From: Hyphomicrobiales bacterium
Lineage (GTDB): Bacteria; Pseudomonadota; Alphaproteobacteria; Rhizobiales; S144-23
NCBI GenBank assembly: GCA_015494375.1
Contig: WGBL01000107.1
Location: 1-5,217, forward strand
Direction of reading: 5' to 3'
DNA: 5,217 bases
In this document: positions 1 through 4,586 of the stretch, piece after piece
Numbering within the stretch: position 1 is the stretch's first letter
How the letters are laid out: each line of letters starts with the position of its first letter
Notes under the pieces: model-generated
Told to the model about the DNA's origin: nothing
Databases searched by the model: none
Seen by the model: only the letters and a program-made list of their open reading frames with translations
Translations under genes and position numbers: made by a program

Positions 1-94
1 GCGACCAACACCATGGCGTGTGGCATGTCTGCCCGGCCGATCGATTGAGCTTCGGGATGTTGGGTGGTTTCTTTCTGAGCCTGTTGCGAGCCAA
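1..94 (+). other. 5' flank, possibly the tail of an upstream gene
   Basis: No complete gene is visible here. The frame beginning at base 3 stays open for 34 codons to a TAG at 105-107. It ends in a short hydrophobic stretch (GMLGGFFLSLL) followed by RAKMAL, and about 70% of its third positions are G or C, higher than in the competing frame beginning at base 2 (open to about 156). That makes it the best candidate for the 3' end of a preceding gene, but 34 codons are too few to identify a family or exclude chance. The frame from base 1 stops at 46-48. I assign no function. Confidence 0.2.
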
Positions 95-124
95 GATGGC
101 GCTATAGGAGATGGCGCTATAGGA
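95..124. repeat. Exact 15-bp tandem duplication (GATGGCGCTATAGGA x2)
   Basis: Two adjacent identical copies of GATGGCGCTATAGGA lie at 95-109 and 110-124, about 165 bp before the large gene. Each contains GCTATAG, which loosely resembles an alphaproteobacterial -10 element. No well-spaced -35 element is visible for either copy: TTGCGA at 84-89 is only 13 nt from the first TATAGG. A promoter role is therefore speculative. In the frame starting at base 2 the duplication would encode DGAIG twice. Confidence 0.85.
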
Positions 125-168
125 AAAGAAACATCCACAGTTCCCGATCATGGTTGAGCTGGAGGAGG

Positions 169-265
169 CCCAGACTCGGCAGACTGATGACCCGGCAGGC
201 CAACTGACGCGACAGACCGATGACGCGACAGACCATTGGCGCCGCAGACCCATGACGTCGCAGAC
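169..265 (+). repeat. Degenerate 16-nt tandem array in the leader
   Basis: Six consecutive units of 16-17 nt occupy 169-184, 185-200, 201-217, 218-233, 234-249 and 250-265. Most fit a loose consensus of C-N-N-TGACGCG-N-CAGAC. Every unit ends in CAGAC except the second, which ends in CAGGC. The best conserved units are 218-233 and 250-265; the first is the most diverged. The array stops two or three bases before the Shine-Dalgarno region of the large gene, so it lies in its probable 5' untranslated leader or promoter-proximal DNA. It could be a set of regulator sites, a leader RNA element or a neutral minisatellite; the sequence does not decide between these. Confidence 0.65.
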
Positions 266-267
266 CG

Positions 268-279
268 AAGGAGAAGGAG
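268..279 (+). promoter_or_regulatory. Doubled Shine-Dalgarno sequence
   Basis: AAGGAG occurs twice back to back (268-273 and 274-279). The second copy ends 9 nt before the ATG at 289. This strong, well-spaced site supports ATG 289 as the start, even though it gives the signal peptide an unusually long N-terminal region. Confidence 0.75.
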
Positions 280-288
280 CGCGCGAGC

Positions 289-480
289 ATGGCAAGGCCC
301 AGTGAGAGTGCTTCAGAGAGCTCCGAGACGCTCGAGCGCGCGGCCCCTGGTGGCGCCCCCCGGCCGGCCTCGGGTGGCCGGCGGCGCCCTCGCTTGCTCC
401 CGGCCCGGCTCCTCTCGCTGATTTCGGCATTGCTGGCCACAACCCTTGCCGCGTCGTCCATATCCACCAGCGTGCGCGCG
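289..480 (+). other. Signal peptide with long N-terminal extension (residues 1-64)
   Basis: A basic stretch (GGRRRPRLLPAR, residues 29-40) precedes a hydrophobic core at about 41-56 (LLSLISALLATTLAAS). The core is followed by a plausible signal peptidase I site, SVRA|GD, after residue 64. The region before the core is about 40 residues, much longer than a usual Sec signal, and begins with a Ser/Glu-rich segment (residues 5-16). No twin-arginine consensus with the expected hydrophobic residues is present. A TTG at 394 could start a shorter form but has no Shine-Dalgarno comparable to the one before ATG 289. The segment could instead be an uncleaved membrane anchor. Confidence 0.7.
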
Positions 481-3400
481 GGCGATCGGGCGACTGTCCA
501 AGTCATCCATACGGGCGACCTCGCGGTGGCGCGGTTCTCGGGCACTTCGCCTTCAAAGACTACAGAGACTTCAGAAAGCTCAGAGGCCACCGAGGGCGAT
601 GCGGAGGCCGGATCGCAGCCCGCGCCCGCGCCGGCTGACAGTCGAGGCGCTACGGCCTTCATCGACCTCGACGGCGCGAGTGTGCGCATCTACCATGAGC
701 CGGCCGACCATGGTCGAGGCGGGGGCGACGCCCCTCTCACCCTCGCCCCTCCGTTCGAGGTGACCGCGCGCCAGATCGGCCAGGTCTTCGGCCTCGCCTT
801 CGATGATGGCCGGCGCCAGGGTGCGGGCGCCCCCATTCCCAATCTCTACGCCGCGGCCACCTCGCGCTATGGCGTGCGCATTGTCGTTCCCGATCGCGAT
901 GGCGACGGTCGGCCCGAGGTGGCCAGCAAGGGCGGCCCCGGCGCCCGCTTCATGCCCGGCCAGTGGGGGGCCGAGCTCGGTGGCGGGCCCGGCGCCATCT
1001 GGAAGATCGACGGCCGCACGGGCGCGGTTTCGCTCTTTGCTGAGGTCACACTCGATGGTGTGCCCAACAGCGGCCCCGGCCTCGGTCAGATCGCCTTCGA
1101 CGGGGCCCACCGCCAGCTCTTCGTTTCCGATCTCGACACCGGCATGATCCACCGCTTCGATCTCGCCGGCAACGATCTCGGACATTTCGACCATGGGGTG
1201 CGCGGTCGCCCTCAAATCGGTCTTCCGCCCGTGCCGCACGATCCGCAAAGGCGCATGGAGATCACGAGCCCCGCCTTCAGCAGCGCAGATCCCGCCACAT
1301 GGGGGCTGGCGGCCCCCGAGCGCCTTATCGAGGGGCTCGCGGTGCGCGACGGGCGGCTCTACTACACCACCCGCAAGCCACTCAAGGTCTGGTCGGTGGG
1401 GATCCGGGATGACGGCTCGTTTGCCGATGATGTGCGGGCCGAGCTCGATATTCTCTCGCTCGACGTTGCGTCGGGCAACGATCGCGCGGGGCGCCTACGC
1501 TCCCCTATCATCGACATAGCCTTTGATGCCGATGGCACGCTCCTGATTGCCGAGGAGGTTGCGGAGGCAGTTGCGGCTGCGGATGCTGCTCGGGGCAATA
1601 GCGGGGCTGGCGAGGCGGTGCAGCATGGGGGTGGCGAGGCAGCGCAGCACAGGGGCGGCGAGGCGGCGCAGCACAGGGGTGGCGACGCAGCGCTGCGCGG
1701 GGCCCTCGAGAGCGCGCAGCAGAGCGGTAGGCCCAAGCCAGGGCGTTTGCGCAAGCGCATAAGGCGCAAGCGCATTTTGCGTTATCGGCGCGGGCGGCCG
1801 AGCGATGCGCAGGCACCGGGGCCCTGGACCGCCCTGCCCGCGGCCCATGTAAGGGACCTTGCACAAAACCGCAGACGGGCTCTGGCCCTCGGCGATCCCC
1901 TCGGCCTCGGCGAGAGCGGGGCGGGGCGCGCCGTGCTCGGGGTCTCGCTTCGCTGCGAGGCTGGCATTGCCGGGCGTCCTATCCCATGCCGGATTGCCGT
2001 CAGCAACAGCGGCATGGCCGCACCAGCGGGCCCGGTGCGCGTCGAGGCGGCGCTCGCGGCGGGCCTTGACGCTGCAGGCGGCGGCCCGGGCGGCGTAATC
2101 GCCGGCCTTACGCCCGACGGCACCGATTGGGAATGCCGCGCAGCCTCGCCCAAATGGGTGACTTGTGTGGTGCCGGGCTCGGCCCTTGGTCCGGGCGTTG
2201 TGCGCACATTCGACATTGCGCTTGCGGCTCTCGGTGGCGGTCGGCTCAGCAGCTGCGCCAAGGCAACCTATCGCCGGCGCGCCAACGACGAAGCCCTCGC
2301 GCAAACCCCCGAGACGTGCGCCGAAGGCGGCATCGACATTGTCGTCTCACAGACCGGCGACGAGACATGTGCGCCTGGCCAGCTGTGTACGTTGCAAGTC
2401 CAGCTGAGCAATCGTGGTGGTGATGACTTTGTCGGCCCCGTTGCGCTTACCGATGCGCTCCTCGGTGGCGCACAGGCCGAGATCGTCGCCATTACGCCGC
2501 CGCTCGGTTGCGCGACGATGCCGCGTGGGCTGCCCTTTTCCTGCCGGGCCCAACTGAGGCTGCCGGCTGGCGCGCGGCGCACCCACAGCATCCGTTTGCG
2601 CCTTCCCCAAACGGCGAGCGCGCGCACCTCCTCTAAGGGGGCCACACTCACCAATTGCGTGAGCCTCACCGATCCAGGCGGGCTTGTCGCGGCGGATGGG
2701 ACCGCAACGCCACCAGATGAGAGTGGCCCCGGCACCCCCGGCATCGTCGCCTGTCACACATTCCGGGTTGCCGCCAAGCCGCCGGCCTGCGTGGGCGGCA
2801 TGGTGCGCAACCGCTCGGGCCTCTGCGCCTGCCCCGGGAGGACGCGCTGGGACGGCCGGCGCTGCTTCGCCGGCGATGGCGGCCGGCCAGTGAGCACGCG
2901 GCCAAAGACGCCGCCGGGCCCGACGGCACCGCCGGATGGGCGCCCGACGCCGCCTTTGATCGGCCCCACATGCCCGCCCGACCGGCTGGCCTTCCGCCGC
3001 CGCGCCGATGTGCCCGCGGGCTGGCTCCGTATGCGTCGGACTCGCAACGGCATCACCATCTGGTGCGCAAAGCCGCGGCGCCCCAGTCGCGGGCCCCGAT
3101 GCCGCAAGGGCTGGTATCCCTTCAAGGCGCGGGCGGCCATCCCCGAAGGTTGGCGGCGCTACCGCGCCCGCCGCAATGGCCGTGTGATCTGGTGTGCCAA
3201 GCCGCGGTCCATCGCGCCCAGATGCCCGCGGGGCTGGCGCAGGATCGCGCGGCCGGCTGATGCGCCCAAGGGGTGGCCGGTCATGGTCGTCGATGGCATT
3301 GGGGCCGCTGGGCAGCGCTTCGCCATCTATTGCACAAGGCCGACGCAGCGCCGCTGCCCCAAGACGCGGCGCAAGAGCAATGGCGGCTGCTGCCCCAAGG

Positions 3401-4272
3401 GCACCAAGGCCGACGGCAACCAATGCTTCCCCGACCGCACCACGCCACCGCCCAGCACATGCCCTAAGGCGCGGCGCAAGAGCAATGGCGGCTGTTGCCC
3501 CAAGGGCACCAAGGCCGATGGCAATCAGTGTTTCCCTGATCGTACCACGCCACCGCCCAGCACATGCCCTAAGGCGCGGCGCAAGAGCAATGGCGGCTGT
3601 TGCCCCAAGGGCACCAAGGCCGACGGCAATCAGTGTTTCCCTGATCGTACCACGCCACCGCCCACGGCGTGCCCCAAGCCGCGGCGCAAGAGCAATGGCG
3701 GTTGCTGCCCCAAGGGCACCAAGGCCGACGGCAACCAATGCTTCCGCGATCTTGTGGTACCGCCGCCGGTCCAATGCCCCAAGGCGCGGCTCAAGCGGAA
3801 TGGTGGTTGCTGCCCCCTCGGCATGCGGGCCCAAGGCAACCGCTGCGTGCCACGGGTCATCACCCCGCCGGCGCGCGATTGCCCCAAGCTGCGCCGCAAA
3901 AGGAACGGTCGCTGTTGCCCCAAGGGCACGCGCGCACGCGGCAATCGATGCCTGCCGCGGCTTATCGACACGCGGCCCGTTCTCTGCCCCAGGGCGCAGC
4001 GCAAGAAGAACGGCGGATGCTGCCCCAAGGGCACGCGGGCGCGCGGCAACCGCTGCATCTTTGTGGGCATCGAGAGAAAGCCGCGGCCGGCCTGCCCCAA
4101 AGCGCGGCGCAAGCGGAATGGGGGCTGCTGTCCGCCCGGCCGCGTGGCGCTCGGCAACCGCTGTGTGGCTCTCGACCTCAAACGCAAGAAAAGGGACGGC
4201 AAGAGCAGAGATGGCAAACAGAGGACAATACGACTGCCGCGCGGCCTCGAGCTGCAATTGAAGAAACAATGA
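289..4272 (+). CDS. Large exported propeller/DUF11-like/Cys-repeat protein, function unknown
   Basis: The product is 1327 residues long and I cannot assign a function. Residues 1-64 look like a signal peptide, so the protein is probably exported. Residues 65-120 are an S/T/E/A/P-rich spacer. Residues about 164-515 contain beta-propeller-like blades of NHL/SMP-30 character. Two DUF11-like beta-sandwich domains follow at about 549-664 and 681-826, each with several cysteines. C834-C859 is a lone four-Cys unit, about 861-894 is a Pro/Gly-rich linker, 895-1022 holds three Trp/Cys repeats, and eight four-Cys units run from 1023 to about 1292. The last 35 or so residues are rich in Lys/Arg. Similar mosaics of propeller, DUF11-like and Cys-repeat segments occur, as I recall, in uncharacterised Hyphomicrobiales proteins. 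The coding frame is unbroken and G/C-biased at third positions throughout. ATG 289 was chosen for its doubled Shine-Dalgarno. A surface scaffold or metal/polyanion binder is possible, but this is inference only. Confidence 0.93.
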   Translation: MARPSESASESSETLERAAPGGAPRPASGGRRRPRLLPARLLSLISALLATTLAASSISTSVRAGDRATVQVIHTGDLAVARFSGTSPSKTTETSESSEATEGDAEAGSQPAPAPADSRGATAFIDLDGASVRIYHEPADHGRGGGDAPLTLAPPFEVTARQIGQVFGLAFDDGRRQGAGAPIPNLYAAATSRYGVRIVVPDRDGDGRPEVASKGGPGARFMPGQWGAELGGGPGAIWKIDGRTGAVSLFAEVTLDGVPNSGPGLGQIAFDGAHRQLFVSDLDTGMIHRFDLAGNDLGHFDHGVRGRPQIGLPPVPHDPQRRMEITSPAFSSADPATWGLAAPERLIEGLAVRDGRLYYTTRKPLKVWSVGIRDDGSFADDVRAELDILSLDVASGNDRAGRLRSPIIDIAFDADGTLLIAEEVAEAVAAADAARGNSGAGEAVQHGGGEAAQHRGGEAAQHRGGDAALRGALESAQQSGRPKPGRLRKRIRRKRILRYRRGRPSDAQAPGPWTALPAAHVRDLAQNRRRALALGDPLGLGESGAGRAVLGVSLRCEAGIAGRPIPCRIAVSNSGMAAPAGPVRVEAALAAGLDAAGGGPGGVIAGLTPDGTDWECRAASPKWVTCVVPGSALGPGVVRTFDIALAALGGGRLSSCAKATYRRRANDEALAQTPETCAEGGIDIVVSQTGDETCAPGQLCTLQVQLSNRGGDDFVGPVALTDALLGGAQAEIVAITPPLGCATMPRGLPFSCRAQLRLPAGARRTHSIRLRLPQTASARTSSKGATLTNCVSLTDPGGLVAADGTATPPDESGPGTPGIVACHTFRVAAKPPACVGGMVRNRSGLCACPGRTRWDGRRCFAGDGGRPVSTRPKTPPGPTAPPDGRPTPPLIGPTCPPDRLAFRRRADVPAGWLRMRRTRNGITIWCAKPRRPSRGPRCRKGWYPFKARAAIPEGWRRYRARRNGRVIWCAKPRSIAPRCPRGWRRIARPADAPKGWPVMVVDGIGAAGQRFAIYCTRPTQRRCPKTRRKSNGGCCPKGTKADGNQCFPDRTTPPPSTCPKARRKSNGGCCPKGTKADGNQCFPDRTTPPPSTCPKARRKSNGGCCPKGTKADGNQCFPDRTTPPPTACPKPRRKSNGGCCPKGTKADGNQCFRDLVVPPPVQCPKARLKRNGGCCPLGMRAQGNRCVPRVITPPARDCPKLRRKRNGRCCPKGTRARGNRCLPRLIDTRPVLCPRAQRKKNGGCCPKGTRARGNRCIFVGIERKPRPACPKARRKRNGGCCPPGRVALGNRCVALDLKRKKRDGKSRDGKQRTIRLPRGLELQLKKQ
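1609..1704 (+). repeat. Four in-frame 24-bp repeats (GGEAAQHR-type octapeptide)
   Basis: Units at 1609-1632, 1633-1656, 1657-1680 and 1681-1704 encode GEAVQHGG, GEAAQHRG, GEAAQHRG and GDAALRGA. The middle two are nearly identical in DNA and the fourth is degenerate. The period is a multiple of three, so copy number can change without a frameshift. They lie inside the last propeller-like blade, between LLIAEE and RILRYRRG, and so form a low-complexity loop insertion. Confidence 0.85.
1749..1775 (+). repeat. Direct repeat of GCGCAAGCGCAT (15-bp period) encoding RKRI twice
   Basis: The 12-mer GCGCAAGCGCAT occurs at 1749-1760 and 1764-1775. It encodes a strongly basic segment, RLRKRIRRKRILRYRR (residues 486-501), at the end of the low-complexity insert in the propeller-like region. 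Such a dense Arg/Lys cluster could bind polyanions or be a protease site; neither is shown. Confidence 0.75.
1933..2280 (+). other. DUF11-like beta-sandwich domain 1 (residues about 549-664)
   Basis: The segment has the layout of DUF11/CARDB-type Ig-like modules: C556 and C567 flanking the first strand, then IAVSNSGMAAPAGPVRV, a middle part with C616 and C626 (DWECRAASPKWVTCVVPG), then LGPGVVRTFDIAL and a terminal C656 (SSCAKATY). The NxG turn and the L-x-PG segment are the features I relied on. The cysteines probably form disulfides after export. Such modules are usually structural spacers in surface proteins. Confidence 0.6.
2329..2766 (+). other. DUF11-like beta-sandwich domain 2 (residues about 681-826)
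   Basis: This is a second copy of the same module type and closer to the family pattern: DIVVSQTGDETCAPGQLC (C694, C700), LQVQLSNRGGDDFVGPVALTD, a middle C741 and C752 around PRGLPF, then LPAGARRTHSIRLRLP, C790 in LTNCVSLTDP and C822 near the end. The CxPGxxC start and the LSNRG-DDFxGPV strand-turn are the strongest evidence. It lies 16 residues after domain 1, which suggests an in-gene duplication of the module, now well diverged. Confidence 0.65.
2788..2865 (+). repeat. Isolated, diverged four-Cys unit (residues 834-859)
   Basis: Cysteines 834, 846, 848 and 859 give C-x11-C-x-C-x10-C, followed by Phe. This closely matches the C-x10-CC-x10-C-(F) pattern of the C-terminal array, including Pro directly after the third Cys and Asn-Arg-Ser/Gly before the second. 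It is separated from the array by a Pro-rich linker and the Trp/Cys repeats, and is probably an older copy of the same unit. Confidence 0.6.
2971..3354 (+). repeat. Three Trp/Cys protein repeats (residues 895-1022)
   Basis: Units start at C895, C938 and C979, with lengths of about 43, 41 and 44 residues. Shared pattern: an initial Cys, then C-x-x-G-W in units 2 and 3, a mid-unit P-x-G-W (W912, W955, W996), a basic stretch, and an ending I-(W/Y)-C-(A/T)-(K/R)-P (C926, C969, C1015). The two cysteines are 31 residues apart in units 1 and 2 and 36 in unit 3. The DNA copies are well diverged, so this is an old amplification compared with the array that follows. I know no named family for it. Confidence 0.75.
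3355..4164 (+). repeat. Eight tandem four-Cys units (105-bp period, C-x10-CC-x10-C)
   Basis: Units start at 3355, 3460, 3565, 3670, 3775, 3880, 3985 and 4093. The first six are 105 bp, the seventh is 108 bp, and the last keeps only its 72-bp core. The 24-residue core has Cys at positions 1, 12, 13 and 24. In all eight, P2, K7, N9, G10, P14, G16, A19, G21 and N22 are also invariant. Units 1-4 are nearly identical in protein and carry a TTPPP-type linker; units 5-8 are diverged and more Arg-rich. Units 2 and 3 differ at one base in their first 99. With 32 cysteines in an exported protein, disulfide-knotted beads or metal binding are both possible. Confidence 0.95.
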
Positions 4273-4586
4273 GCGTCTCAGAGGCTGCGCCTTCTTCAGT
4301 TGATTTTGCCCACAGCTTGCAAAAGCTTCGCGCGCAATGAAAAGCTCTTTGTTTCGAGCAGGATGTTTTTCTTCGTTTTGTCACAAGAGCGGGCCAGAAA
4401 TCGCAATCGGCGCGGCCAAACGCCCCCTCGCGCAAGCTCTCGGAATTTCCTAGAACACCCACGCGATCCCAGGGCAATGTCACGGGCAGCCAGGAGAGCG
4501 GCGCCGAACGCGTAGGGCAAAGCCGGCCTTCTTTGCGCGCGCGCCAATTGCCTCTGTGATCCGTTACCAAGCGGGAGCGCGACCCC
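4273..4586. other. Intergenic region of 314 nt, no confident element
   Basis: This gap separates the large gene from the transporter gene. Its first third (about 4300-4390) is clearly more A/T-rich than the flanking genes, as expected for a non-coding segment that could hold a promoter. I see no strong intrinsic terminator: AGCTT-GCAA-AAGCT (4314-4327) has a five-pair stem without a following T run, and GCTC/GAGC (4344-4359) has only four pairs before a T run at 4365-4370. No RNA gene or well-spaced -35/-10 pair could be supported. Confidence 0.5.
4573..4577 (+). promoter_or_regulatory. Ribosome binding site of the transporter gene
   Basis: GGGAG lies 9 nt before ATG 4587. An in-frame TGA at 4557-4559 and the absence of ATG, GTG or TTG codons between it and 4587 make this ATG the first possible start in the frame. 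Confidence 0.55.

Larger units (their letters stand above)
778..1833 (+). other. Beta-propeller-like domain (residues about 164-515)
   Basis: Several segments have the hydrophobic-strand pattern of NHL/SMP-30-type blades: GQVFGLAFDD to YGVRIVVPD (164-202), GAIWKIDGRTGAVSLFAEV (235-253), GLGQIAFD to RQLFVSDLDTGMIHRFD (264-291), RLIEGLAVRDGRLYYTT to WSVGI (345-372) and IIDIAFDADGTLLIAEE (407-423), with RILRYRRG (495-502) probably closing the last blade. DRDGDG at 202-207 resembles a calcium-binding DxDxDG loop between strands. The VSDLDTGMIHR segment is the clearest NHL-like signature. No catalytic residues of a lactonase or dehydrogenase can be assigned, so a binding or scaffold role fits better than an enzyme. 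The number of blades cannot be fixed by eye. Confidence 0.6.

Noticed and set aside
117..689. Minus-strand open frame of 190 codons over the leader and the gene start
   Set aside because: It overlaps the strongly supported start of the giant gene and shows only low-complexity Ala/Ser/Arg sequence; its RVIGLSRQLACRVISL end simply reads the 16-nt leader repeats in reverse.
705..716. Perfect 12-bp palindrome CGACCATGGTCG inside the giant gene
   Set aside because: It lies within well-supported coding sequence and a palindrome of this length is not unusual in G+C-rich DNA.
3355..4164. The 105-bp direct repeats as a CRISPR array
   Set aside because: The units are contiguous coding repeats with no unique spacers, and the frame is conserved across all eight.
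3194..4261. Open + strand frame of 355 codons overlapping the array
   Set aside because: It is a frame-shifted reading of the same 105-bp repeats, giving monotonous Arg/Ala/Pro repeats without recognisable domains; the Cys frame is the conserved one.
2347..4269. Long antisense open frame (640 codons) opposite the Cys-repeat part of the giant gene
   Set aside because: Its translation is Ala/Gly/Arg-rich and mirrors the repeats; it is what a G+C-rich repeated coding strand produces by chance. No Shine-Dalgarno or family signature supports it.
4314..4370. Small hairpins after the giant gene as an intrinsic terminator
   Set aside because: The stems have only four or five pairs, and neither combines a stable G/C stem with an immediately following T run.
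4447..4455. TTC-CTA-GAA palindrome before the transporter gene as a possible iron-regulator site
   Set aside because: Nine bases with a three-base spacer are too short and do not match a complete Fur, Irr or RirA site; such motifs occur often by chance.
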